A stretch of 64,000 nucleotides of DNA from Haloplanus vescus (GTDB lineage: Archaea > Halobacteriota > Halobacteria > Halobacteriales > Haloferacaceae), in assembly GCF_900107665.1 (NCBI RefSeq), contig NZ_FNQT01000001.1:169742-233741 (forward strand). Direction: 5' to 3'. Position 1 is the first letter of the stretch. Every line of letters starts with the position of its first letter. This document shows, one piece after another, positions 1 through 9,090 of this stretch. The notes beneath the pieces are model-generated. The model made no database searches, was not told the DNA's origin, and worked only from the letters and a program-made list of their open reading frames with translations. The translations under genes and the position numbers were made by a program.

Positions 1-1479
1 GGCGAGGAACCGTACACCCGCGGCGTCTACTCGACGATGCACCGCGGGCGCCTGTGGACGATGCGCCAGTACGCGGGCATGGGCACCGCTGCCGAGACCA
101 ACGAGCGCTTCAACTACCTGCTCGACGAGGGGCAGACCGGCCTGTCGATGGCCTTCGACCTGCCGACGCAGATGGGCTACGACTCCGACGCGACGATGGC
201 CGCGGGCGAAGTCGGGAAGTCCGGCGTCGCCATCGACTCGCTTCGGGACATGGAGACGGTGTTCGACGGCATTCCGCTCGACGAGGTGTCGACGAGCATG
301 ACAATCAACGCGCCGGCGGCCATCCTGCTGGCGATGTACGTCGCCATCGGTGACCAGCAGGGCGTGCCTCGCGACGAACTCCGGGGCACCATCCAGAACG
401 ACATCATGAAGGAGTACATCGCCCGCAATCTCTACATCTACCCACCTGAGCCATCGATGCGGCTCATCACCGATATCTTCGAGTTCTGTGCCACGGAGAT
501 ACCGAATTTCAACACCATCTCAATCTCGGGCTATCACATCCGCGAGGCGGGGTCGACGGCCGCTCAGGAGATTGCCTTCACCCTCGGCAACGGCATCGAG
601 TACGTGAACGCCGCGCTCGACGCCGGCCTCGCTGTCGATGACTTCGCCCCACAGCTCTCGTTTTTCTTCAACGCCCACAACAACATCTTCGAGGAGGTGG
701 CGAAGTTCCGGGCGGCCCGGCGGATGTGGGCCCAGATTATGGACGACCGCTTCGGCGCCGAGAACCCCAAATCCAAACAGCTCAAGTTCCACGCCCAAAC
801 CGGCGGGTCGACGCTCACCGCCCAACAGATAGACAACAACGTCGTCCGCGTCGCGTATCAGGCACTCGCGGCCGTCCTCGGCGGCACCCAGAGCCTCCAC
901 ACCAACGGCAAAGACGAGGCGCTGGCGCTGCCGACGGAACAGAGCGTTCGCACGGCGCTTCGCACCCAGCAGATTCTCGCGCACGAATCCGGCGCCGCCG
1001 ACACCATCGACCCGCTGGCCGGGAGTTACTACGTCGAATCGCTGACCGACGAGTTGGAGGCAGAGGCGTTCGACCTCTTGGACGAAATCGACCAGCGCGG
1101 CGGGATGCTCGACGCGGTGAAGTCCCAGTGGGTGCAGGGACAGATTCAGGACGTAGCGTTCGACCGCCAGCAGGAGATAGAAGAAGGCGAGCGCGTCATC
1201 GTCGGCGTCAACGAGTATCAGGTCGACGAGGACCCCGAAGTCGACTTGGAGGAGGTGACCGAGGAAGACGAGCGCCGACAGGTCGAGCGCTTGGAGACGG
1301 TGCGCGAGGAGCGCGACGACGAGGCCGTCGAGGCGGCGCTGGCGACCCTCCGCGAGACGGCACAGGGCGACGACAACCTCCTCCCGCCCATCGTTGACGC
1401 GGTCAAGGCGTACGCCACCGTCGGCGAGATATCGAACGTCCTCCGCGACGAGTTCGGCGAGTATCGGCCCGGTCGGTGA
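1..1479 (+). CDS. mcmA: Methylmalonyl-CoA mutase, large catalytic subunit (5' end outside window)
   Basis: Isomerises (R)-methylmalonyl-CoA to succinyl-CoA with adenosylcobalamin, the last step of propionyl-CoA assimilation. The frame is open from base 1, so the N-terminus lies upstream; 492 residues are visible. Family signatures are intact: [12 protein letters not shown] near residue 50, [11 protein letters not shown] near 178, and the [12 protein letters not shown]...[14 protein letters not shown] block near 260-315 that lines the acyl-CoA and cofactor site. The protein stops just after the catalytic barrel (ending FGEYRPGR), so the C-terminal B12-binding domain is absent. This is the archaeal split form, in which a separate subunit of about 140 residues binds cobalamin; that partner is not in the window. 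The epimerase lies at 5428 and the carboxylase at 58.5-60.3 kb. The gene converges on the usp gene, 9 bases away. Confidence 0.95.
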   Translation, partial: GEEPYTRGVYSTMHRGRLWTMRQYAGMGTAAETNERFNYLLDEGQTGLSMAFDLPTQMGYDSDATMAAGEVGKSGVAIDSLRDMETVFDGIPLDEVSTSMTINAPAAILLAMYVAIGDQQGVPRDELRGTIQNDIMKEYIARNLYIYPPEPSMRLITDIFEFCATEIPNFNTISISGYHIREAGSTAAQEIAFTLGNGIEYVNAALDAGLAVDDFAPQLSFFFNAHNNIFEEVAKFRAARRMWAQIMDDRFGAENPKSKQLKFHAQTGGSTLTAQQIDNNVVRVAYQALAAVLGGTQSLHTNGKDEALALPTEQSVRTALRTQQILAHESGAADTIDPLAGSYYVESLTDELEAEAFDLLDEIDQRGGMLDAVKSQWVQGQIQDVAFDRQQEIEEGERVIVGVNEYQVDEDPEVDLEEVTEEDERRQVERLETVREERDDEAVEAALATLRETAQGDDNLLPPIVDAVKAYATVGEISNVLRDEFGEYRPGR

Positions 1480-1488
1480 CGCCCGCAG

Positions 1489-1929
1489 TCACTCGTCCGC
1501 GGCGCTCGGGTGGACGGTCAACACGGGCACGTCGAGCGTTCGGACGACGCGTTCGGTGACGCTCCCGAGGATGGCGTGTTCGACGCCCGTCCGTCCGTGG
1601 GTGCCCATCACCACGAGGTCGGCATCGACCTCCTCGGCGTACGCTCGGATGCACTCGTCGGGGACGCCGAGGCGGACGGCTTCGACGGCGGGGACGCCGG
1701 CGCGCTCCGCTCGGTCGAGGACCGCCGCGGTCGGGTCCACGTCGGATTCCTCGACCAGTGCGACCGCCTCGTCGTGGTCCATGTCGCTGTCGACGGGACT
1801 CATCCGCACGTCGACGACGTAGAGGGCGTGTACGGTCGCACCGTGTGTCGCCGCGAGGTTAACGGCGTGGGCCGCCGCAGCGACCGACCCCTCGCTGCCG
1901 TCGGTCGGCACCAGAATCGTCTCGTACAT
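1489..1929 (-). CDS. Universal stress protein UspA family
   Basis: Single-domain Usp protein of 146 residues. It opens with the family start YETILVPTDGS, whose Asp binds nucleotide. It closes with the ATP-binding signature GTHGRTGVEHAILGS near residues 110-125 and the final strand VPVLTVHP. Such proteins are soluble dimers of the HUP alpha/beta fold. The haloarchaeal genome usually carries many copies, and the role of any one of them is rarely known. It stands alone, convergent with the mutase gene and followed upstream by the flavin monooxygenase on the same strand across a 60-base gap. Confidence 0.92.
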   Translation of the reverse strand: MYETILVPTDGSEGSVAAAAHAVNLAATHGATVHALYVVDVRMSPVDSDMDHDEAVALVEESDVDPTAAVLDRAERAGVPAVEAVRLGVPDECIRAYAEEVDADLVVMGTHGRTGVEHAILGSVTERVVRTLDVPVLTVHPSAADE

Positions 1930-1989
1930 GTCTCGTCCCGACGCGGGGGGCGGCCTTGAAGGTGAATGGTGGGTCGCTGCGGCCGTCGC

Positions 1990-3339
1990 TCAGTCCCGTT
2001 CGCCCACCGTTGCCGCCGGGTGCGTGTCCGCAACCGTGGCGTCACCTCCGAAGAGCCGTTCTCGAAGCGTCTGTCCCGGTTCGACCGTCTCCGGATACAG
2101 GCCGCGTTCGCGCAGCTCCGGAATCAGGTAGTCGGCGACGTCGACGAACTGCCGCGGCACCAGCGGCGCCATGACGACGAACCCGTCGGCCCCGGCTTCG
2201 CCCCACTTCTCGAGTTCGTCCGCGACGGTCGACGGCGTGCCGACCAGTTCCACCGTCGGGTAGCGCGCGTAGCGTATCGCGGCTTCCCGGACTGTCCACG
2301 TCTGGTCGTCGTCGACGAAGGCGTTCAGCACGCCTCGAATCCCGTCGACTTCGATATCTTCGAGCGGCGAGTCCAGATCGTACTGGGAGTAATCGTGGTT
2401 CAGGTGGTTCGAGAGCCGAACCAGACCGGTTTCCGGGTCGATGCCGTCGAGGACTCGCTCGTAGCACTCGCGTGCCTCCGTCTCGGTCGGCGCGACGTAC
2501 GGGGTGATCGCGGGGTAGACGTTGAGCGCGTCGGGGTCTCGTCCCGCCGCCACGGCCCGTTCGGTGAGGTCCTCGACGTACGACTCAAACCCCGCCCGAG
2601 AGAGGTGAAAGGAGAAGGTCGCCTCGGCGTGTTGGGCGGCGAACGCGCGACCCCGGTCGGACTGCCCCGCCTGAAAGACGACCGGCGTTCGCTGCGGCGT
2701 GGGCGCGCACATGTGTGGTCCCGGCACGTCGAAGTAGTCGCCCTCGTGGTCGACGAACGACACCCGGTCGGGGTCGGCGTAGGTGCCCGTTTCCTCGTCC
2801 CGCCGCACGGCGTCGGCCGCCCAGCTCCGCTCCCAGAGTTTGTAACACACCTCGAGATACTCGTCGGCGCGGTCGTAGCGTTCGTCGTGGTCGATGTAGT
2901 CGCCGACGACGTTCTCGAACTCGAGGTCACCGACGGACGTGACGACGTTCCAGCCGAGGCGTCCGTCGGTCAGGTCGTCGATGGTCGAGAGTTTCTTCGC
3001 GAGGAGATAGGGCGGGTAGAACGACGTCGAGGCCGTCGCCACCAGACCCAGTCGGTCCGTCGCGCCGGCGAGAGCCGAGAGGAGCGGCAGCGGGTCGTTC
3101 TCGGGGAACTGCTCGCCGCGGCGGACCGTCGGGTCGATGCGCCCGCGGTACTGGTTGGCGACGTTGTACGCGTCTGCGAAAAAGAGCGCGGTGAACCCAC
3201 CGCGTTCGAGACGCGTCGCGAGGTCCGTCCAGAACCCGAGGTCCGTGTATCCGTCTGCCTGCCCGTGGCTCGGCATCTGCCACGCGTCCTCGACGACCGG
3301 CGAGTGACTGCAGTTCGTGTACGCGATGAGGTCGAACAT
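1990..3339 (-). CDS. LLM-class FMN-dependent monooxygenase (NtaA/SnaA/DszA/DmoA type)
   Basis: Flavin-dependent TIM-barrel monooxygenase of 449 residues, the usual length for the NtaA/DmoA branch of the bacterial-luciferase superfamily. It needs FMNH2 from a separate reductase. Visible family blocks are GFTALFFADAYN near residue 48, TASTSFYPPYLLAKKLSTIDDLTDGR near 100-128 (with the conserved GRLGWNVVTS stretch following), the HDERYDRADEY block near 150, and PVVFQAGQSDRGRAFAA near 220. The substrate cannot be read from sequence; characterised members oxidise aminocarboxylates, dibenzothiophene sulfone or dimethyl sulfide. It is divergent from a BCCT carrier across a short AT-rich control region, which suggests the carrier brings in its substrate or a precursor. 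No FMN reductase is adjacent. Confidence 0.85.
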   Translation of the reverse strand: MFDLIAYTNCSHSPVVEDAWQMPSHGQADGYTDLGFWTDLATRLERGGFTALFFADAYNVANQYRGRIDPTVRRGEQFPENDPLPLLSALAGATDRLGLVATASTSFYPPYLLAKKLSTIDDLTDGRLGWNVVTSVGDLEFENVVGDYIDHDERYDRADEYLEVCYKLWERSWAADAVRRDEETGTYADPDRVSFVDHEGDYFDVPGPHMCAPTPQRTPVVFQAGQSDRGRAFAAQHAEATFSFHLSRAGFESYVEDLTERAVAAGRDPDALNVYPAITPYVAPTETEARECYERVLDGIDPETGLVRLSNHLNHDYSQYDLDSPLEDIEVDGIRGVLNAFVDDDQTWTVREAAIRYARYPTVELVGTPSTVADELEKWGEAGADGFVVMAPLVPRQFVDVADYLIPELRERGLYPETVEPGQTLRERLFGGDATVADTHPAATVGERD

Positions 3340-3462
3340 GTGTGAATGTCTCGTACGCGACTTCGGCTTTCGGTACGCACTATTGTAGGAGATATCTCTT
3401 CAATATTTCCTATTAGAAAGTATTATTCGTCAGTAGTCGCAACGAACGGCGACACGTCTAGC
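3340..3462. promoter_or_regulatory. Divergent control region between flavin monooxygenase and BCCT transporter
   Basis: This 123-base gap is strikingly AT-rich against its surroundings. It holds the perfect 10-bp palindrome GAGATATCTC at 3389-3398. An imperfect inverted repeat, AATATTTC...GAAAGTATT, spans about 3402-3424. TATA-like runs sit in both orientations. The AT-rich block would lie inside the transporter gene if translation began at 3346, which argues for the ATG at 3463 as the real start. A bound regulator could control both genes; none is encoded next to them. Confidence 0.55.
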
Positions 3463-4965
3463 ATGAAATGGTCGACCCCTGTCGGTCTCGACGACGCGTC
3501 GCGTGGCGAACTCGCGCTGTTCGTGTTGGTGGCGGCGTTCAGCGTGGCGTTGGCGATTGCGGGTATCCGCTATCCGGAGCAAGTCGGCGGCGTCTTCAGC
3601 AGTAGCTTCGACTTCGTCCTCGTCTACTTCGGGTGGTGGTTCATCCTGTTGAGCTTCCTCCTGACGGTCGGCCTGACCGTCTTCTGTCTCTCCCGGTACG
3701 GCCACGTCCGTATCGGTGGCCCGGACGCCGACCCCGAGTTCGGTCGCCTGTCGTGGCTCGCGATGGTGTTTACCGTCGGCTACTCGATTTCGGTGCTCTT
3801 CTGGGGCGTCGCCGAACCGCTGTGGATAGTCTCGAACCCGCCCTCGCCGGCGCCGATACGCGGTCCCCCCATCGAGTCGTTGGCGCTCGCGTTCGTCTTC
3901 CTCCACGACATCCTGCCGGGGCTCATCGCCTGGTATCTCCCGTTTGGACTCGCGTTCGGACTCGTCGTCTGGCGGACGGAGTCGTGGAAAGTGAGTAGCG
4001 TGCTCCGACCGCTCCTCGACCCCGACCGGTTTCGAGCCGTCTACTGGCTCGTGGACTTCGTCTCCCTCGTCGCAATCGTCGGTGGCTTGGCCACCTCGCT
4101 CGGGTTCATCGGTCGCCAGCTCGGGTCCATCGTCAGCGTCGTCTACGGCGTCGACTCTCGACTCGTCACGCTGGGGCTGTTCGCACTCGTCGCCGCGCTC
4201 TTCGTCGTCGACGTGTGGCTGGGACTGCGTCGCGGCATCCGCAACGCTGCGCGAATCGCCGTCCTCGCGAACGTCCTGTTGACTGTCGTCCTCTTCGTGC
4301 TCGGGCCGTCGCTTTTCATCATCGAACTTGGACTGGACGCGATGGGCGTCTGGTTGGGGAACCTTCCCCAGTTGATGCTGTACACCGCGCCGATGTCGGA
4401 CGGCCACTGGCCGCAGAACTGGACGAGTTTCTGGTGGGCGTGGTGGGCCGCGTGGGGCGTCTTCGTCGGCAGTTTCGTCGCTCGCGTCTCGAAAGGCCGC
4501 ACCGTCCGCGAGGTCTTTTTGGGCCTCTGTGTCGCGCCGACCTCGCTTCTGCTCTTCCAGCACAGCGTCCTCGGCGGCATCGCGCTCGCGCCACCGTACC
4601 GCGAGACGATTCTGCAGGCGCTCCAACAGCGAGGCAACGCCGCGGCCCTGAGTGCGGCCCTCGAAGCCCTCCCCTACAGCGACGCCGTGGCCGCCCTGGC
4701 CGTCCTCGCCCTCGTCGGCTACATCCTGACCTCGCTTGACTCGGCCGTCTACATGCTGTCAGCGATCAACCTCGGCAACCGAGAGCCGAACGTCCGCAAT
4801 CGCGCCGCGTGGGGACTGCTCATGGTCGCCATCGGCGTGATGACGACGTACGTGGGCGGGGGAACGAGCGTCCTCGAATCGTTCTCGACGACGCTCGCAC
4901 TCCCCTTTACCGGGCTCTATCTCGTCGTGGGCTACGTCCTGTTCCAGCACGACCCCGACGGCTGA
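3463..4965 (+). CDS. BCCT-family secondary transporter (betaine/choline/carnitine type)
   Basis: Integral membrane carrier of 500 residues with about twelve hydrophobic segments. The family-defining tryptophan-rich block is present (WTSFWWAWWAAWGVFVG near residue 320, followed by the FVARVSKGRTVREV loop). An aromatic GVAEPLW motif near residue 120 contributes to the quaternary-ammonium cage in this family. Known members import compatible solutes (glycine betaine, choline, carnitine) or dimethylsulfoniopropionate with sodium or protons. Length fits the family, without a long C-terminal osmosensory tail. An upstream in-frame start at 3346 would add 39 residues encoded by the AT-rich promoter and is unlikely. 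It is divergent from the flavin monooxygenase, so the cargo may be catabolic rather than purely osmotic. Confidence 0.88.
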   Translation: MKWSTPVGLDDASRGELALFVLVAAFSVALAIAGIRYPEQVGGVFSSSFDFVLVYFGWWFILLSFLLTVGLTVFCLSRYGHVRIGGPDADPEFGRLSWLAMVFTVGYSISVLFWGVAEPLWIVSNPPSPAPIRGPPIESLALAFVFLHDILPGLIAWYLPFGLAFGLVVWRTESWKVSSVLRPLLDPDRFRAVYWLVDFVSLVAIVGGLATSLGFIGRQLGSIVSVVYGVDSRLVTLGLFALVAALFVVDVWLGLRRGIRNAARIAVLANVLLTVVLFVLGPSLFIIELGLDAMGVWLGNLPQLMLYTAPMSDGHWPQNWTSFWWAWWAAWGVFVGSFVARVSKGRTVREVFLGLCVAPTSLLLFQHSVLGGIALAPPYRETILQALQQRGNAAALSAALEALPYSDAVAALAVLALVGYILTSLDSAVYMLSAINLGNREPNVRNRAAWGLLMVAIGVMTTYVGGGTSVLESFSTTLALPFTGLYLVVGYVLFQHDPDG

Positions 4966-5085
4966 CGGCAGTTCCGATGCCGGTCGACACGAGGCGGTCG
5001 TAATCGACGACATGCCACCGATTCGGGGTCCACCGACGCCCGGGACGGGAACAACGTTTAGTTACCCCCGTCCATTCACCGGGTG

Positions 5086-5388
5086 ATGAGTCAGACCGAA
5101 CCCTCGGGCGACGAGCTCGACCGGGACACTATCACGGACAACACGATTGCGACGTGGCTGAACGAGCACGGCCCCGACTGGGTGCTCGAAATCGACCCGC
5201 TCGACGGCGAGACGGAGTATCTCGGCCTCGTCGACGGTCGTTTCCGAGCCTACAACGAACGCGGTATCAACTTCGTCGCGCTCGACTATCTGGACGACAT
5301 CGCGGAGCGCGCGCGAAAAATCTCCTACGTCTCGCTCGAAGACTCGCCGTTCGAACCCAGCGACGACGACGAAGACGACGACTCGTAG
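5086..5388 (+). CDS. Conserved-looking hypothetical acidic protein
   Basis: Protein of 100 residues that I do not recognise. Residues 1-85 look folded (alternating hydrophobics, for example DWVLEIDPLDGETEYLG and GINFVALDYLDDIAERA) and the last 15 residues are nearly all Asp and Glu. There is no signal peptide or membrane segment. The ATG at 5086 is preferred over the GTG one codon earlier; a TATA-like AACGTTTAGT lies about 30 bases before it, consistent with a leaderless message. It precedes the epimerase gene by 39 bases, but the epimerase has its own TATA box. Confidence 0.7.
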   Translation: MSQTEPSGDELDRDTITDNTIATWLNEHGPDWVLEIDPLDGETEYLGLVDGRFRAYNERGINFVALDYLDDIAERARKISYVSLEDSPFEPSDDDEDDDS

Positions 5389-5427
5389 TCGACCAGATAT
5401 ATGCCGCCGGCCCCCGGAGATGGGGGC

Positions 5428-5814
5428 ATGCGATTCGACCACGTCGGCATCGCGACGCGCGATGCCGCGACCCTCGCCGACCTGTTCGGCACGATGTTGG
5501 ACGCACCGGTCGCACACCGGGAGGCGTTCGACGGCCTCGACGTCACCTTTCTCGACGTGGGCGAGGGGTATCTCGAACTGCTCGAACCGCTCGACGACGA
5601 GGGGGCCATCCCTCGCTATCTCGACCGCGAGGGACCGGGACTTCACCACGTCGCGCTGGCGACGCCGGACGTGAGCGCGGCCCTTGAGACGGCTCGCGAG
5701 ATGGGCGTCGAACTCGTCGACGAGACGCCGCGGCCCGGTGCGTGGGGTCACGACGTTGCCTTCCTCCACCCCCAATCGACCGGCGGCGTCCTCGTCGAGT
5801 TCGTGGAGCGATGA
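5428..5814 (+). CDS. mce: Methylmalonyl-CoA epimerase
   Basis: Small VOC-fold metalloenzyme (128 residues) that converts (S)- to (R)-methylmalonyl-CoA, between propionyl-CoA carboxylase and the mutase. It starts MRFDHVGIAT, whose His is a metal ligand, and has LELLEPL, GPGLHHVALAT (second His) and a C-terminal GVLVEFVER with the Glu ligand: the two-repeat VOC layout. The ATG at 5428 is chosen because an upstream start at 5401 would fall inside the TATA-like AGATATAT at 5395-5402, which is correctly placed 28 bases before 5428. Its stop overlaps the start of menE (ATGATG), so the two are translationally coupled. The mutase gene lies 4 kb away, not in the same transcript. Confidence 0.92.
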   Translation: MRFDHVGIATRDAATLADLFGTMLDAPVAHREAFDGLDVTFLDVGEGYLELLEPLDDEGAIPRYLDREGPGLHHVALATPDVSAALETAREMGVELVDETPRPGAWGHDVAFLHPQSTGGVLVEFVER

Positions 5815-7292
5815 TGTACGGCCCGCTCACCCACCGGGCGGCGACGACGCCCGACGCGACGGCGCTGGTCGACGCCGACACCGACCGCGAGTGGTCGGTC
5901 GCGGACCTCGATTCGGCCGTCGAACGCGTCGCCGGCCGCCTCGCGGCGCTCGGCGTCCAGCCCGGCGACCGCCTCGGCGTCTTGCTCCCGACGCGCCCCG
6001 CCGCGGTCCGGATGATTCACGCCGCGATGCGACTGGGGGCGGTGCTCGTGCCGCTCGGCACGCGACTGTCGACCGCCGACCTCGTGACGCGACTCGACCG
6101 GGCCGAGGTGACGACGCTGGTCTGTGGGGCGACGACCGAAGCTGATGCCCTCGCGGCCGCGGACGCGGCGACGGCCGACGTGCCCGTCGTCTCCGTCGAC
6201 GACGCCGACGCGGCGACCGAACTCGCCGCCCGCTCACCCGACGCCGTCGTCCCCCACGACTGGTCGCTCGACGCGACGCTTCTCGTCCCCTTCACCTCGG
6301 GCACCACGGGGGTGCCGAAGGGCGTTCGCCTGACGCTCGGGAACGTCCTCGCGAGCGCCGCCGCCTCCGCGTTCCGACTGGGTCTCGACCGTGCCGAGAC
6401 GTGGCACGTCGCCCTCCCGCTTCACCACGTCGGCGGCCTCACGCCCGTCGTCCGCGGCCCGCTGTACGGCATGACCGTCGTCTGCCGGTCCGAGTTCGAC
6501 GCCGAGTCGGTCGCGGCGGATTTCGAGCGCTACGACGTGACGGCCACCTCGCTGGTGCCGACGACGCTCGACCGTCTCCTCGACGCGACGAGCGGCGACC
6601 TCGCGCCCTCGCTCCGGACGGTCCTCCTCGGCGGGGCGCCCGCCACCGAGGAATTACTGGAGCGGTGCCAGCGGCGGTCGGTCCCCGTGTTCCCCACCTA
6701 CGGCATGACCGAGGCGGCGTCACAGATTGCGACGGCGACGCCCGCGGAGGCGGCGGCCCACCCCGGAACCGTCGGCCGGCCGCTGTTCGGGACCGAGGTG
6801 TCCGTCCGCGCCGACGACGGGACCGAACGCTCGCCGGGCGAGGTGGGCGAACTCGTCGTCTCTGGCCCGACGGTGTCGCCGGGGTATCTCGACGCCGAGG
6901 CGACGGCCGCGGCGTTCGGCGATGACGGACTCCACACCGGCGACGTGGGCTATCGCGACGGCGACGGGCGACTGTGGGTGCTCGGCCGGACCGACGACAC
7001 GATTCTCACCGGCGGCGAGAACGTCGCGCCCGCGACGGTGGTTGAGGCGCTCCGGGACCACCCAGATGTAGACGACGCGGCGGTCGTCGGGGTCCCGGAC
7101 GAAGAGTGGGGTGAGCGCGTGGCGGCGCTGGTCGTGCCCGCGGACGCGTCGCTCTCGGCGGCGACGCTCACCGAGCACTGCCGTGACCGCCTCGCGGACT
7201 ACGCGGTGCCGAAGACGATTCGCTTCGCCGACGCGATTCCGCGGACCGACTCGGGGACGGTCGACCGCGACGCCGTCCGCGAGCGGTTCTAG
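5811..7292 (+). CDS. menE: 2-succinylbenzoate-CoA ligase (MenE-like AMP-forming ligase)
   Basis: AMP-forming acyl-CoA synthetase of 493 residues. It activates o-succinylbenzoate with ATP and CoA in menaquinone synthesis, the main respiratory quinone of haloarchaea. Motifs in order: the P-loop-like VPFTSGTTGVPKGV near residue 160, LPLHHVGGLTPVVRGPLYG near 203 (the short MenE-type loop), TYGMTEAASQI near 297, GELVVSGPTVSPGYL near 345, TGDVGYRDGDGRLWVLGR near 378 and the final catalytic Lys of YAVPKTIRFADAIPRTDSGTVDR. Length and the compact N-terminus fit MenE better than fatty acyl or acetyl-CoA synthetases. It is coupled to the epimerase by an ATGA-type overlap and is convergent with the MFS gene (4-base tail overlap). 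No other men gene is present, so the substrate is inferred from sequence. Confidence 0.8.
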   Translation: MMYGPLTHRAATTPDATALVDADTDREWSVADLDSAVERVAGRLAALGVQPGDRLGVLLPTRPAAVRMIHAAMRLGAVLVPLGTRLSTADLVTRLDRAEVTTLVCGATTEADALAAADAATADVPVVSVDDADAATELAARSPDAVVPHDWSLDATLLVPFTSGTTGVPKGVRLTLGNVLASAAASAFRLGLDRAETWHVALPLHHVGGLTPVVRGPLYGMTVVCRSEFDAESVAADFERYDVTATSLVPTTLDRLLDATSGDLAPSLRTVLLGGAPATEELLERCQRRSVPVFPTYGMTEAASQIATATPAEAAAHPGTVGRPLFGTEVSVRADDGTERSPGEVGELVVSGPTVSPGYLDAEATAAAFGDDGLHTGDVGYRDGDGRLWVLGRTDDTILTGGENVAPATVVEALRDHPDVDDAAVVGVPDEEWGERVAALVVPADASLSAATLTEHCRDRLADYAVPKTIRFADAIPRTDSGTVDRDAVRERF

Positions 7293-8542
7293 ATTCCGTT
7301 TTCGGCTGGCGTCACGCGCCGTTCGAGCGCGAAGAGGCCGACCGCCAGCCCGACACACCCGACGACGAGCGCCGGCCAGAGGAGGGCCGCGAAGCCGAAG
7401 TCGAAGAACGCACCGCCGAGCGCGGCGCCTAGCCCCATCCCGACGCGCTTGGCGATTTCGATGAGCGAGAGCCGAGAGCCGCGCCCGTCGGCGTGGCCGA
7501 GGTCACTCGCCAGCGACGTGACGAGCGGCGAGTGAAACACCTCGCCGACGGTCCGGAGGACGAGGAAGACGCCTATCAGGACGACGCCGACGAGGGTGGC
7601 GTCGACGCCGAACAGCGACGCGTCGCCGGCGACGACTTCGACGGCGGCGACGGCGAGGAAGCTCACGCCCCAGAACGCCGTCGAGGCGACGAGGCCGCGC
7701 GTGCGCCGCCAGTCGCTGATGGCGCCGAGGACGGGCATCTGGAAGACGACGAGGACGAGGGGGTTCAGGACGAACAGCGTCCCGATTTGGGCCGAACTCA
7801 GGCCGAGCGTCTCGCTGGCGACGACGGGCACCGTCGCCTGCATCTGGGCGTACATGACCGCGAAGCCGACGTTGAGGAGGGCGAGGGCGACGAGTCGGTG
7901 ACGCGAGATGGCGCGTCCCCAGTCGCCGACGCTCTCGGAGAGGGTGGCCGCGGGCCGCCCCTCGTGAACGCGGGGGAGGACCGCGAGGAGGACGACTGCG
8001 ACGATAGCGGAGGTAAGGCCATCGGCGACGAAAACGGCGACGCTCGCGAACTCGTAGAGAATCCCGCCGACGACGAACCCGGACCCGAAGCCGACGTTGC
8101 TCGCGACTTTCAGGAGGCCGTACCCCCGTTCGCGCTCTTCTGGGTTGGTGAGGTCGGCTATCATCGCCTGACTCGCCGGGGCGTACAGCCCCATGGTCAG
8201 GCCGGCGGCGGTGGCCACCGCGACGAACCCCGCACCGGTGGTGACGAGGGCGTAGGCCGCGAGCGTCACCGCCGACAGCGCCATGCTCCCGACCATCACC
8301 GGGCGGCGACCGTAGCGGTCCGCGAGGTAGCCGCCGACGGCGGTGCCCGTCGCGGTAGCGACGTTGTTGGCGAGTAAACCGAGGCCGACGATGGAGAGAG
8401 CGATGCCCACTTCGAGGTGGAAGTGGATGCTCGCGAACGGGTAGACCAGACCGGAGCCGAAGACGTTGATGAGTCGCCCCCCGGCGACGGCGTAGACCGG
8501 ACGCCGGAACCCCCTGACAGCGTCGAGCGTCGAGCCCAGCAC
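7289..8542 (-). CDS. Major facilitator superfamily transporter
   Basis: Twelve-helix MFS carrier of 417 residues. Conserved motif A appears between helices 2 and 3 (GGYLADRYGRRPVM), and a second cytoplasmic signature after helix 8 as ISDWRRTRG. The long central loop (LPRVHEGRPAA...) separates the two six-helix halves. Substrate unknown; the sequence resembles drug/proton antiporters in general layout. I chose the GTG at 8542 because further upstream starts would run into the promoter and first codons of the divergent lipoprotein gene at 8637. The residues they would add (CCLGHKSAGETRLG...) look non-coding. Confidence 0.82.
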   Translation of the reverse strand: MLGSTLDAVRGFRRPVYAVAGGRLINVFGSGLVYPFASIHFHLEVGIALSIVGLGLLANNVATATGTAVGGYLADRYGRRPVMVGSMALSAVTLAAYALVTTGAGFVAVATAAGLTMGLYAPASQAMIADLTNPEERERGYGLLKVASNVGFGSGFVVGGILYEFASVAVFVADGLTSAIVAVVLLAVLPRVHEGRPAATLSESVGDWGRAISRHRLVALALLNVGFAVMYAQMQATVPVVASETLGLSSAQIGTLFVLNPLVLVVFQMPVLGAISDWRRTRGLVASTAFWGVSFLAVAAVEVVAGDASLFGVDATLVGVVLIGVFLVLRTVGEVFHSPLVTSLASDLGHADGRGSRLSLIEIAKRVGMGLGAALGGAFFDFGFAALLWPALVVGCVGLAVGLFALERRVTPAENGI

Positions 8543-8636
8543 GCCGTGGAGTCGGGGTCGCCCCCACGTGAACGGTTCGTTTCCGAGTCGCGTCTCGCCG
8601 GCGGATTTATGTCCGAGACAGCACACGTCAGCGCCG

Positions 8637-9081
8637 ATGCCCTCCACGACTCGCCGCGCACTCCTCGGCACAGCTGGCGTCGCCCTCTGCGGCAGTCTCG
8701 CTGGCTGTGGGGCGGGCGACTCCCCGTCGAAGCTCGACCACCTTGCGGGTCACGAACCAAGATAGTCGCGCACACACCGTCCATGTCCTCCTGTTCGACG
8801 GCGACTCGCTGGCCCACTGGGCGAGCCAACAGGTCCCCGCGGCCGACGACGAGGGACTCGGAACTGCGACGTTCGAGGGGTATCCCCCGGACCTAGAGCC
8901 GACGCGCTTGCTCGCGCGACGCGACGAACAGACGTCCGCCGCGACGCAGTTCGACTTCACGGCCCACGACGCCGACTGTCTGGGGTTGCGGCTCGAAATC
9001 GGCGAGCAGCGGCCGGACCCGCACCTCGTCGTCTGGTACACCGGCGACCCGTGCGAAAACGAAACCGCGACGGCGGAGTGA
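8637..9081 (+). pseudogene. Frameshifted lipoprotein gene (Tat/lipobox signal split from its domain)
   Basis: The first frame starts at the ATG at 8637 and encodes a clear lipoprotein signal: MPSTTRRALLGTAG (twin Arg), a hydrophobic run and LAGCGAG with the lipobox Cys. That frame stops at 8763-8765. The +1 frame, open to 9081 without a credible start of its own, continues with a folded-looking extracellular domain (SSTTLRVTNQDSRAHTVHVLLFDGD... to VVWYTGDP). Joining the frames near 8733-8740 gives a sensible protein of about 147 residues. Either one base was gained (or two lost) in the genome, or the read is wrong. A TATA-like GGATTTATG at 8603-8611 is spaced for a leaderless start at 8637. 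The product would be an anchored cell-surface protein of unknown role, possibly a beta-sandwich. The gene converges on norB. Confidence 0.7.
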
Positions 9082-9090
9082 CCGCCGTGT

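Noticed and set aside
1966-3345. Plus-strand open frame opposite the flavin monooxygenase
   Set aside because: Arg/Val-rich antisense translation without motifs; the minus strand matches the monooxygenase family throughout.
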